From Larkinella knui (lineage in GTDB: Bacteria; Bacteroidota; Bacteroidia; Cytophagales; Spirosomataceae): DNA of 64,000 bases. The DNA is taken from NCBI RefSeq assembly GCF_003858645.1, contig NZ_RQJP01000007.1, positions 1-64,000 on the forward strand, in the 5' to 3' direction. Under the pieces are notes generated by a model that searched no databases, was not told the DNA's origin, and was given only the letters and a program-made list of their open reading frames with translations. Positions 1 to 7,821 of this stretch are shown here, in pieces. Each line of letters begins with the position of its first letter. Position 1 is the stretch's first letter. The translations under genes and the position numbers were made by a program.

Positions 1-2395
1 GGGTGGGGGGTTGGGTATCGGGTGGCGGGGGGGTGGCGTTGGTGACGCTGAAGGAGCGTTCGACGGGTTGGGCGTAGCGGTATTGCCCGTTACCGTGCTG
101 GGTGGCCCGGATCGTCACCCGCCCCACCCCGCCGGTTAACCTGATCTGCCCGTTTTCAATAACAGCGGGGCCATCGACCGAAAATAGACTAACAAACAAA
201 CCTGATGAGGCCGAAACCGGGGGCCTGAAAGCCGGTGCGGTTGGTGATTTATCCGCAATCGGATCAAAGGTTATGGTTTGCTGTTGGCCCGGACAGGATA
301 AATAAATGTATTTTGTGTACGTAGTGGTTAGACCTCCACCATCCGTAACCTCCAGTACCATTCCGTACCAGTAACTCGCTTCACCGTCGCAGTTGCCCTC
401 CGTCAGAGTAACAGTACCGGTGCGCCCGTTAAAAATGGATACCGTATGCCGGTGGTCATTGTGGTACAGATAAACCGTCCATTTGTATTTCAACTGATCG
501 GATGGCGTTTGAACATCCGATGCCGTAGCATCCAGATTGATGGTCTGCGGCAGGGAAATCTGACTATAGCCATCAACCGATGTAGTCTGGACCGTTGGCG
601 GAGTATTGTTAAGTGAGATTGTGGTCTGAGCGGTATTGCTTTTTCCCTGATTATCAGTAACCTTCAGGGTGACATTGTAGGATTTCTGACCGACTGCCGT
701 GTAGGTTTTCAAGGGTGGAGTCATCGTACGATTAACCGAACTTCCATCGCCAAAAGTCCATTCATACGTCAAGGGTCCCCCTTCAGGGTCATATGAATCT
801 TTAGCCGAAAAATTAATGCCCAGCGGACTATTTCCGTACTCTTTATCCGTCGTAATAACGGCGGTTGGCGGTTGGTTGCTGGTGAAGGCAAACTGACGCA
901 CAAGCGATTTTTCGCCCAGTGTGACATAATAGATATTACGGTCGTACGGGTTAAAAGCCATGCCCACAACCAGATTGGAAAGCTCTGTAACGGTTATTTT
1001 GGGAGTCATTTTGAAAAGGCTCCCGGCTTCCATATTGTTGTCATGGCCAAATTTGGCTCCGGCAATCCAGCCAGTTCCGTAATCGGCAAAATAATAGGTA
1101 TCCTGAAATTCTTTTGGATAGTTGCCACCGCCTTCGTGCCACACTCCGCCAACAATACAGTTTCCTTCGAGCGGGCGCGTGTCGGAGCTCACCACCGCGT
1201 CGTCCTTAATGATTTGCGTATTTTTGTTTTCCCGGTATTGAATTCTGGGTTTGATCGGATTTGCCGGTTTATAAATCTGGGTTTTCCAATACCCATCGCG
1301 GCCTTTGTCCTGGCCTTCGTAATAAGGCCAGCCAAAGTTTTGCCCGGGTGCCGTTACGACATTGAGCTCTTCCCAGGCAGAAAAACCAACATCACCGACG
1401 TAAAGAACCCCCGGATTTCCATTCGCCGGATTGGCATCGCCGGTATTGGGGCGCACCGAAATCTTGAATGCCTGCCGAAATCCCAGCGCGTAAATGCGAT
1501 TCTGCGGCAATTTCAGGTCCGAACCGGCACCCTTATAGAACGGATTTGAAGGATACCCTTCTCCATTTTCGGGATTAATCCGCAATATTTTGCCATTGAG
1601 CGAATATAAAACCTGGGACTTATAAGCGCCAATGTTTTCGGTTATCCGATCCAGACTGTAAGTATTACAGCCACCGTAGCCATCAGCAGGAATCGATTTT
1701 ATTATTTTTTTATCAATTCCCTGTTGAAACCACGTTGTATTATTGCAACCAACGTCTACTTCGACAAAGCTGGAGGCATCACCCGTGCCCAATATAATAC
1801 TGCCGTCTACCCCGGTTACGAGCCCGCCCCCGGCGTGGGAAGCCGTAACGATTGGGATCGCATTATCGAGGGTTTCACCAATCAGGATTTTCCGGCTAGC
1901 CGGATCGGCCTTGTAGTCATTATTCGGATTGGCGGTATACCGCGTAAGCCGCCCGATGGTTGCGATGTTGTCGATCGACTGATTCGCCTGGTAGCCGGGT
2001 TTTCCGAAGTTTTCATAGTAGTACATGTCTACGATGTAATACACATAAAAACGACCGTTGGCTAAGAAATCGCGATCCAGGGTGAATCCCAGCAAACCAT
2101 GATCGCCATAGCCCGCCACTTCTTCCTGAATGTCCAGGATAACGGTTGCCTTGGTTTCCCCTCTTTTGATTCGGTACACCAGACCATACCGGCAGGCTAC
2201 GTATAAATTGCCAGCTTTATCGAAAACAAGACTGGTTGCGGCTTTGAATGATACAGCGGGACTTGGGGTTGGACTAATAGAGTTGATATAATCCTTGTCT
2301 TCCATATTGATCCCCACTTGTCCATAGCCTGTCCATGACAGAAAAAGGAACAGTATCAAAACAGCACACGTACGTGAAGTAAAGGAGTTTAGCAT
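1..2395 (-). CDS. Secreted sorbosone/PQQ-type sugar dehydrogenase with PKD domain (3' end outside window)
   Basis: The reading frame runs open from an ATG at 2393-2395 to the left edge, so about 798 codons are visible and the C-terminus is missing. Residues 1-26 form a signal peptide ending in SWTGYGQ. Residues about 50-440 look like the six-bladed propeller of the sorbosone/soluble glucose dehydrogenase family: HGLLGFTLDRDF near 99-110, YALGFRQAFKI near 300, and NFGWPYYEG near 350. A PKD domain with FGDGS follows near 548, then further Ig-like segments. Family members oxidise sugars in the periplasm or at the cell surface, usually with PQQ; the substrate here is unknown. Multidomain exported proteins of this kind in Cytophagales often end in a T9SS sorting domain, which would lie off-window. 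No full-length reverse-strand frame is closed by a stop inside the window, which is why the gene is easy to miss. Confidence 0.85.
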   Translation of the reverse strand, partial: MLNSFTSRTCAVLILFLFLSWTGYGQVGINMEDKDYINSISPTPSPAVSFKAATSLVFDKAGNLYVACRYGLVYRIKRGETKATVILDIQEEVAGYGDHGLLGFTLDRDFLANGRFYVYYIVDMYYYENFGKPGYQANQSIDNIATIGRLTRYTANPNNDYKADPASRKILIGETLDNAIPIVTASHAGGGLVTGVDGSIILGTGDASSFVEVDVGCNNTTWFQQGIDKKIIKSIPADGYGGCNTYSLDRITENIGAYKSQVLYSLNGKILRINPENGEGYPSNPFYKGAGSDLKLPQNRIYALGFRQAFKISVRPNTGDANPANGNPGVLYVGDVGFSAWEELNVVTAPGQNFGWPYYEGQDKGRDGYWKTQIYKPANPIKPRIQYRENKNTQIIKDDAVVSSDTRPLEGNCIVGGVWHEGGGNYPKEFQDTYYFADYGTGWIAGAKFGHDNNMEAGSLFKMTPKITVTELSNLVVGMAFNPYDRNIYYVTLGEKSLVRQFAFTSNQPPTAVITTDKEYGNSPLGINFSAKDSYDPEGGPLTYEWTFGDGSSVNRTMTPPLKTYTAVGQKSYNVTLKVTDNQGKSNTAQTTISLNNTPPTVQTTSVDGYSQISLPQTINLDATASDVQTPSDQLKYKWTVYLYHNDHRHTVSIFNGRTGTVTLTEGNCDGEASYWYGMVLEVTDGGGLTTTYTKYIYLSCPGQQQTITFDPIADKSPTAPAFRPPVSASSGLFVSLFSVDGPAVIENGQIRLTGGVGRVTIRATQHGNGQYRYAQPVERSFSVTNATPPPPDTQPPT

Positions 2396-2790
2396 AGAAA
2401 GATGTTTTTGTAAATACCAGTGAGCACCTCGATCAGAGCAAGAAATAAATAGAAGAGTCTTAATTTGTAGGAAGATAGCGAACAATAATTGGGTCGCAAA
2501 ACTTAAAGTAACTTTATATTAGTGTTCGGTTACATATAAGTAACTTGTAAAATTTATGTTTTATCTAGAAAAAGGCTGATTATCTGGAGCTTATAGAAAT
2601 AAGCGGCTCTATATCTTATGAACAGGTGAATGAGCCAATGGCCGTTGAGAAACCCATTTTTAATTCCAATTTAAGGACTTTATCCGACCTGAATTGTGTT
2701 ATTTTTCCAGTAACTGCTGAACGCGCCAAACCATTTCTGGCTGGCTCGCGTTTGGCAAACAAACCTTAAAACCGCTGGTTGTGTCGCCCG
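2396..2790. other. Intergenic region between divergent genes
   Basis: This 395-bp AT-rich gap separates the reverse-strand dehydrogenase from the forward oxidase subunit, so it should carry both promoters. I found no clear TTTG/TAnnTTTG pair, no RNA gene and no strong inverted repeat in it. Confidence 0.6.
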
Positions 2791-3396
2791 ATGGAAACCC
2801 GTCGCAAGAATAACTTTATGACGCGTCGCCGGGAGCCAAAGCGCTTCATGCTCTGGTTGTGCATGGCAGGAAGTGTGTTTACATTTACGGGTTTGCTGGT
2901 GACCTACATCGCCCGGAAAGTGGGCTCCGATTGGCGCAACATTCCGTTGCCAACGGTATTTCTGGCCAGCACGGGCGTTATTGTTGCCAGCAGCCTGACT
3001 TTACACATTGCCAACGGCGCATTTCGCCACGAACGATTTACCCAATACCGGCTTTATCTGGGTACAACCCTGTTTTTGGGAACGCTTTTTGTCATCCTGC
3101 AAGTGCTGGGCTGGCGGGAATTGATGTTGAAGGGTGTTTATCTGCAAACCAATCCATCCAGCAGTTTTCTGTTTTTGCTCTCCGGACTGCATCTGCTACA
3201 CATTCTGGTTGGGTTGATTTTTCTGTCCATTGCCTTTGCGGAAGCGATGCGCCGGATCCCGTACGTTGAAGCATTTGTATACAGCGTAAATCCGCCCAAT
3301 CTTTTGAAGATCAAGCTGTTTACCCTTTACTGGCACTTTGTTGACATTCTGTGGCTGTACGTCTTTCTGTTTTTACTCTTTCACCACGGTCTGTGA
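2791..3396 (+). CDS. Heme-copper oxidase subunit III-like membrane protein
   Basis: The 201-residue product has five predicted membrane helices and fits the cytochrome c oxidase subunit III family, whose members are integral parts of terminal oxidases. Diagnostic parts are the SSLTLHIANGAFR helix, the FLLSGLHLLHILVGLIFL segment with paired histidines, and a C-terminal LYWHFVDILWLYVFLFLL helix. It is shorter than seven-helix subunits, matching the five-helix versions. Two ATG codons compete (2791 and 2818); neither has a clear Shine-Dalgarno, and 2791 is used here. No subunit I or II gene is adjacent, so this is an orphan subunit, possibly working with an oxidase or NO reductase encoded elsewhere. 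Confidence 0.85.
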   Translation: METRRKNNFMTRRREPKRFMLWLCMAGSVFTFTGLLVTYIARKVGSDWRNIPLPTVFLASTGVIVASSLTLHIANGAFRHERFTQYRLYLGTTLFLGTLFVILQVLGWRELMLKGVYLQTNPSSSFLFLLSGLHLLHILVGLIFLSIAFAEAMRRIPYVEAFVYSVNPPNLLKIKLFTLYWHFVDILWLYVFLFLLFHHGL

Positions 3397-3535
3397 GCTA
3401 ACCGGAACTGGCCCGGTAGGGCCCTGCTGTTCCATTTCCCTTTTGGAAGGGCCGTAGCGGGTTGAAAGGAAGCGGGGAGAAACGGAAAGTGTATGGGAAG
3501 ATCAGGTATGCCGAACGCTGTAACCCTGATTTCGA

Positions 3536-3583
3536 TGCGTAATGACGCAGATAACTCCTGACTCCGCGTCATTACGCACCGGT
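3536..3583. terminator. Perfect 13-bp inverted repeat between convergent genes
   Basis: The arms TGCGTAATGACGC (3536-3548) and GCGTCATTACGCA (3566-3578) are perfectly complementary, and a T5 run follows on the forward strand. The repeat sits between the ends of the oxidase subunit and yceI genes. A bidirectional terminator is the likely role, although the T run is a few bases away from the stem. Confidence 0.5.
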
Positions 3584-3586
3584 TTT

Positions 3587-4174
3587 TCACGAATCGGTAT
3601 TCTTAAATACCAGCAGAACTTTCAATTTTACCTTTTCATCGACCGGAACCATCATCAGGGAAGGTTTTTCTACTTTGTAATCCGATAAATTGATATCAAA
3701 ATCACCTTTAACAGTCACCTGCGAATTATCATCCTGGCGGGTACCCTGAATAACGACGGGTTTGGTCACGCCGTGGAAGGTAAGATTGCCCTTGACCGTC
3801 AGATTCGTTCCCTGCTGCTGAATATCGTTGCTGGTGAAGGTTACTTTAGGGTATTTTAACGCTTCCATTTTTTCCAGGGCGTGCGAATCGCGATTGGTGT
3901 TATCGCTGTCGAAGCTCGACACTTTGGTGGCCGCAGCTACGCTCTCGATCCTGTTGGCATCGTCGATCACAATGACACACGCCACATCGCGGCTGACGCC
4001 TTCAAAACTGTGCATGGGATGCGTCATGGCGTACGTAATCGTCGATTTGGTCCGGTCGGCCATCAACTTCCGTTTGACGGGTTCCGGTCGATAAGCCGGT
4101 TGGTGAAACGATACCAATCCCGTGCCGACGAGCAATAGACAAGCCGTCAGCTTTTGATATGAAAAAGCAGTCAT
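3587..4174 (-). CDS. YceI-family periplasmic protein
   Basis: This 195-residue protein has a hydrophobic N-terminal signal (about residues 6-22) and the YceI lipocalin-like fold: an early segment with THPMHSFEGVSRDV, the KMEALKYPKVTFTSNDI strand, and VKGNLTFHGVTKPV. YceI proteins are periplasmic beta-barrels that bind long isoprenoids or amphiphiles and are often encoded beside cytochrome b561-type proteins. Just upstream on the same strand lie a four-helix His-rich membrane protein and a Rieske lipoprotein, so the three may form one envelope redox unit. The ligand is unknown. Confidence 0.88.
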   Translation of the reverse strand: MTAFSYQKLTACLLLVGTGLVSFHQPAYRPEPVKRKLMADRTKSTITYAMTHPMHSFEGVSRDVACVIVIDDANRIESVAAATKVSSFDSDNTNRDSHALEKMEALKYPKVTFTSNDIQQQGTNLTVKGNLTFHGVTKPVVIQGTRQDDNSQVTVKGDFDINLSDYKVEKPSLMMVPVDEKVKLKVLLVFKNTDS

Positions 4175-4202
4175 ACAGAAAGCAGGTGTGAAATGAGTGA
4201 AC

Positions 4203-4898
4203 TTACTTGAGTTTTATCGCGATGATAGCGGCCGCATACGCTCCAAAGGTGGTGTAGGCGGATGCCCGGTGGTAAGGCTTCAAATTGGGATGCTTGTCTA
4301 TCTGGTGAGCCAGAATGTTGGTGGCCACCATTCCGGTCAGGTGAACAACGGCCAGCGCGCGGTGCAGTTTAATGGAACTGAAGCCTCGTTTTCGGCTAGT
4401 CGTGGGCAGGCCGGGTGGTGAGGTCAGTGACAGCAACGCCGTTGTGCCATACGAGAAGTTGATCAGCGTGGCCATGTTCTCGTGCTGATCATGGATGCGT
4501 AAATAATCGGCGCCTTTTGCTTTATACAACTTCCCTCCCAGAATGCCCTGGGCAATGAATCCGGCCAGTGTTACGAAGCCCATTACCTGATGACTCACCA
4601 GAAACGTCCGGCGGATTTTCAACTCTTTTTCACGGCCCTGGGGCGTCAGCGGAGCGATGTGGGTGAGCCGAAGTAAACCCTTCGGCCCCCAAAATGCCCG
4701 TTGCGTGAAAACCATCTTCCTGGGTAACAATTCCTGAGCATCCGCTGTACTGTCGCTCAACTCCGCCAGCAGATCATTGGCGTCGGATGGCGCTTTGATG
4801 CTGGTATCGGCCGGCGTAACGGCTTTTACACGGGTCGAATCCTGGGCCCAGAGGGGTAAACAGGAGGTAAGCAGGCAAACCATTAACAGATGCTTCAT
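4203..4898 (-). CDS. Exported four-helix His-rich membrane protein (cytochrome b561-like)
   Basis: The 231-residue product has a signal peptide (residues 1-18, ending LWAQ), a soluble N-terminal stretch to about residue 95, and four predicted membrane helices. Histidines fall at or near the helix ends: SHQ before helix 1, HDQHEN before helix 2, LHRALAVVHL in helix 3, and HRASAY before helix 4. That spacing resembles the b561/ferric-reductase-like four-helix bundle that carries two b hemes, but heme binding is an inference. The gene is separated from the Rieske gene by only three bases, which argues for one transcript. An electron-transfer role between quinone and periplasmic partners is plausible. 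Confidence 0.65.
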   Translation of the reverse strand: MKHLLMVCLLTSCLPLWAQDSTRVKAVTPADTSIKAPSDANDLLAELSDSTADAQELLPRKMVFTQRAFWGPKGLLRLTHIAPLTPQGREKELKIRRTFLVSHQVMGFVTLAGFIAQGILGGKLYKAKGADYLRIHDQHENMATLINFSYGTTALLSLTSPPGLPTTSRKRGFSSIKLHRALAVVHLTGMVATNILAHQIDKHPNLKPYHRASAYTTFGAYAAAIIAIKLK

Positions 4899-4901
4899 AG
4901 C

Positions 4902-5375
4902 TTAGGCTTCAAATACACGCAGACTGGTACCGTTTAGAGTCGTACTATACTTTTTTAAGTTGGCTTGATTCGCTGCAACCGGAACCGTAACCTTGCCGGT
5001 GAGGTCATAAACAGAGCCGTGGTTCGGGCAGTAGAAATTGTCGACGGCAGGACGATACGTAACCAGGTTTCCTTCGTGCGTACAGATTTTCGCCAGGGCA
5101 ACGTACTCGCCATTTTTGACTTGGGCAATCAGAACATCATCCTTATAGACAAACTTTTTCGCTGCATCTTTCAAATCGGCATACGCACTGCTGTTGATGT
5201 CAATCGTAAAATCAACTTTGCCGGTAGGCGTTGGGGCGGGGTCCGGATCATCAGAACCTTTTGAACAGGAAGTCAGTGTTCCCATACAGTAAAATGCCAT
5301 CAATGCCGCACTGCTCAATCCCAGGCTCCGAAGGAACTCACTTCGTTTGATCGGTTCTTGTTGGTTGGTCTCCAT
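4902..5375 (-). CDS. Rieske [2Fe-2S] lipoprotein
   Basis: The 157-residue protein starts with a charged KRSEFLRSLG region, a hydrophobic stretch and a lipobox-like LTSC around residue 37, so it is probably a lipoprotein. The Rieske ligands are clear: CTHEG (Cys and His, near 118-122) and CPNHGSVYD (Cys and His, near 138-146). The domain is a stand-alone ferredoxin-like Rieske, not a cytochrome bc1 subunit with a long membrane anchor. The gene heads the Rieske / four-helix protein / YceI group, and its likely job is electron transfer outside the cytoplasmic membrane. Confidence 0.88.
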   Translation of the reverse strand: METNQQEPIKRSEFLRSLGLSSAALMAFYCMGTLTSCSKGSDDPDPAPTPTGKVDFTIDINSSAYADLKDAAKKFVYKDDVLIAQVKNGEYVALAKICTHEGNLVTYRPAVDNFYCPNHGSVYDLTGKVTVPVAANQANLKKYSTTLNGTSLRVFEA

Positions 5376-5451
5376 ATACTAAATGAGTAAGTTGTTAATT
5401 AATGTATCTACACTATTTCGCTAACGGTTTTTGTACACCAGAAAGTGTTGA

Positions 5452-7113
5452 TCAAAGCCGGTAGCGCAACGAGAAAAATACGCCGGCACTCGTCAGCCGG
5501 ATTTTACCATACCCCAGCGTGGACCTTCTGGCGTTTTTCAGGAACGGTTCCACTTGCCAGGAAAACCGGCGCAACGGGCCGTCGGAACGGAAATTGCGTT
5601 CGTAGCCCAACGAAAAATTAAAATGACTCCACGGATGCAAACCAGTATTGCCATCCCATCCTTGGTACTTTGGCTGAGGATACGGCTTGCTGCCGGGTGC
5701 GTAATTGTACACATACGTTTCTTTCTGCATAATGTACGATGATACTCCGGCATTGATAAACCACCGTCGGCGGTCGTTCAGAAATACATCGTAGCGCAGA
5801 TTAAGCGGAATGTCGAGGACCGTACAAACTGCTCCGACGCTTTCGTAATGGGGGCCATACCAATGTTTTGCCACAGAATCAGGAATGGTATACTCAGATG
5901 CCGGAGCCGTGTATTTTTTGACGGATCGTATAACCCCACTTTGCAGTGTAAGGCGCCGTAAAAACCGGTATTCGACCAATATACCTGCTGCAAAATCCTT
6001 GGCTGCTTTAGGGCTGCTTCCCACAAAGTTCAGATCAGGAGCGGCAACGAAGCGCACCGATAAAGCCGGAAAGCCAATAACCGGAATCGACGGCGCCACG
6101 ATTTTCGGCCCAACCGGCGGGCGCATCGGCTCCAGATCCAGTTCCGGCAGGGTTGGCAAAACCGGTTTTTTAGGAACACGGGCCGTAATGTAGTCCAGAT
6201 TACCCGTCAGATCGAATGGAGCGGCTTCCGGGGCTGGTGTTTCCAAAACGGTTTTTTCGCCCACCGAATGGATTGGCGGTTCCCCACTTTCCGTAGCGGT
6301 CGGGTCCTCCAGGCCGGACCGGCGTCTTGTCAGGCGGTTTTTCGTCTGGCTATCAACCCCGGCATACCGGGGCGTTACGACCAGACTGCGACGGCCCGGC
6401 TTCCCGCTTCGATCGTTGGGAGTCGCTGAAACCGTGCGGCTTTTTTTAGAAAGCACCGAACCCGTTCGGGCCGACCGTTTATTTTCGGCATGTTCCGCCG
6501 TTTTCGCCAGCCGGTTTTTGGAAATTAAACCGACTTTACTGGTTGAGTTTGTTGATGAGTTGGTCCGGGTTGTACGGACCTCTGCCGGTTTTGCTGAAAG
6601 CGTTGTTGCCTCGGCCCTTCCTTCAGACGTTGGCTCCGATCGAACTATAGCCGGTTTTTCCGCCGTTTTTCCAGGTGTGCGGTTTGTACCAGTCGCTTCC
6701 GAAGCCACTCCGTTGGTCGTTGGCTCCGCGGGCTGGCCGGTTTCGGCGGGCGACGCGTCGGAACGGTCGGACTGCGGTGCCACCGAAACCGTCGTTGACC
6801 CGCCAGTACCTCGTGGAGCGGCTTTTTCCGGTGTTTTCATGGCCGAAACCGCTTCCAGATTCGAGGGTACTTTTTTTGCCGTTGGATGGGCATCATCCGG
6901 CTGCACCACGATGGAAATCGTAGTCAGCAGGAGCAATAAAAGCGGCAAGCCCCAATAGATAAACCGATAAAGAAACTGCGACCGGTCGTTTTCGTCAAGA
7001 CGGTGACGCAGGCTATTCCAGTCATCAGAATGATAAGGCGGCTCAAACTCCTCGGCAGACGACCGGAAGAGCTTGTCCAGTTCGTCATCGGGAAGTTCTT
7101 GCAAACTCGCCAT
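5452..7113 (-). CDS. Putative dual membrane-spanning anti-sigma factor with C-terminal beta-barrel
   Basis: The 553-residue product has three zones. Residues 1-50 are soluble and acidic (ELPDDELDKLFRSSAEEFEP). Residues 51-70 are one strong membrane helix. Residues 71 to about 355 are a low-complexity Thr/Ser/Pro/Lys linker. Residues about 358-553 show alternating amphipathic strands and end in SLRYRL, as expected for a small outer-membrane barrel. The gene overlaps the sigma factor gene by 29 bases, the usual layout of a sigma/anti-sigma pair. Dual membrane-spanning anti-sigma (Dma) proteins of this architecture have been described in Bacteroides thetaiotaomicron; membership here is inferred from the layout only. 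The protein would sense outer-membrane state and hold the sigma factor. Confidence 0.72.
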   Translation of the reverse strand: MASLQELPDDELDKLFRSSAEEFEPPYHSDDWNSLRHRLDENDRSQFLYRFIYWGLPLLLLLLTTISIVVQPDDAHPTAKKVPSNLEAVSAMKTPEKAAPRGTGGSTTVSVAPQSDRSDASPAETGQPAEPTTNGVASEATGTNRTPGKTAEKPAIVRSEPTSEGRAEATTLSAKPAEVRTTRTNSSTNSTSKVGLISKNRLAKTAEHAENKRSARTGSVLSKKSRTVSATPNDRSGKPGRRSLVVTPRYAGVDSQTKNRLTRRRSGLEDPTATESGEPPIHSVGEKTVLETPAPEAAPFDLTGNLDYITARVPKKPVLPTLPELDLEPMRPPVGPKIVAPSIPVIGFPALSVRFVAAPDLNFVGSSPKAAKDFAAGILVEYRFLRRLTLQSGVIRSVKKYTAPASEYTIPDSVAKHWYGPHYESVGAVCTVLDIPLNLRYDVFLNDRRRWFINAGVSSYIMQKETYVYNYAPGSKPYPQPKYQGWDGNTGLHPWSHFNFSLGYERNFRSDGPLRRFSWQVEPFLKNARRSTLGYGKIRLTSAGVFFSLRYRL

Positions 7114-7654
7114 GGCATCTACGGTTTAATAATTGTTTCAATTGTTCACGGGCACGAGCCAGATTTGACTTGGATGTACCGACCGATATACTCAATTGGC
7201 CGGCAATCTCTTCGTGGGTATACCCATCGATTGCGTATAAATTAAATACCATTCGGTAGGCGGGCGTCAATAGTTGAACGACTTCCATCAGTTCCTCATG
7301 GCTCAGCTGGTCGAGGGCATTGGCTTCAACGTCCGGTAGTTGGCCGGCCTGGTCAATGTCCTCGTGATACCGGTGTTTCAGATTCTGCCGGTAGTAATCG
7401 AGTGCGGTATTGATCATGATTCGACGGAGCCACATCTTGAAAGGTACCTCGGCCCGGTATTGATCCGATCGGGTAAATACTTTCATAAAGCCATCGTTCA
7501 AAATTTCCACCGCTTCGTCCCGATTATACGAATAACGCAAGCAAATTCCCATCGCATACCCATAGAACTGCTTATAAAGCTGCTCCTGGCTTCTGCGATT
7601 GCCATTTTGGCATTCCTTTAATAATCCGGCGATATCTGGGAAGGGAACGGTCAT
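7085..7654 (-). CDS. ECF-type sigma-70 factor
   Basis: This 189-residue protein carries sigma region 2 (QLYKQFYGYAMGICLRYS through FKMWLRRIMINTALDYYR, about 22-105) and region 4 (LTPAYRMVFNLYAIDGYTHEEIAGQL with SVGTSKSNLARAREQL, about 128-175). ECF factors redirect RNA polymerase to envelope or stress regulons. The start is set at the ATG of 7652-7654; an in-frame GTG at 7691-7693 would add 13 residues with no domain gain. Its 3' end overlaps the anti-sigma-like gene, so the two are co-translated. A long inverted repeat with a promoter-like motif in its loop lies upstream. Confidence 0.92.
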   Translation of the reverse strand: MTVPFPDIAGLLKECQNGNRRSQEQLYKQFYGYAMGICLRYSYNRDEAVEILNDGFMKVFTRSDQYRAEVPFKMWLRRIMINTALDYYRQNLKHRYHEDIDQAGQLPDVEANALDQLSHEELMEVVQLLTPAYRMVFNLYAIDGYTHEEIAGQLSISVGTSKSNLARAREQLKQLLNRRCHGEFARTSR

Positions 7655-7722
7655 ACGTCGGGTTTCAATCGTCAATACGGTGGTTGGCACCACAGGGTTG
7701 CGTCAATCAGACAAAAGCCTAT

Positions 7723-7817
7723 TTTTCGGTATTCAGTGAGCAGTTCCTGTTTTATAAACTATAGATTGGTAGGACAAGATACAAAAACTTGGGAACTGGC
7801 TCACTGAATACCGAAAA
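7723..7817. repeat. Long inverted repeat between the COG4315 lipoprotein gene and the sigma gene
   Basis: The left arm (7723-7747, starting TTTTCGGTATTCAGTGAGCA) and the right arm (7792-7817) are complementary over about 25 bases, with one extra C in the right arm. The 44-bp loop is AT-rich. The right arm ends five bases from the lipoprotein stop codon and the left arm lies in the sigma-gene leader. Confidence 0.85.
7754..7785 (-). promoter_or_regulatory. Candidate promoter inside the inverted-repeat loop
   Basis: On the reverse strand TTTG (7782-7785) is followed after exactly 20 bases by TAGTTTAT (7754-7761), against the Bacteroidota pattern TTTG/TAnnTTTG. The -7 half matches only partly. 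If real, transcription would start near 7747, at the inner edge of the left arm, and drive the sigma gene. Confidence 0.3.
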
Positions 7818-7821
7818 CAGA

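Noticed and set aside
872-1549. Forward 225-codon open frame
   Set aside because: It lies wholly inside the reverse-strand sorbosone dehydrogenase, which has a signal peptide and family motifs; the forward translation shows none.
3381-3590. Reverse 69-codon open frame between the oxidase subunit and yceI
   Set aside because: It covers the terminator-like hairpin and has no motif; more likely chance.
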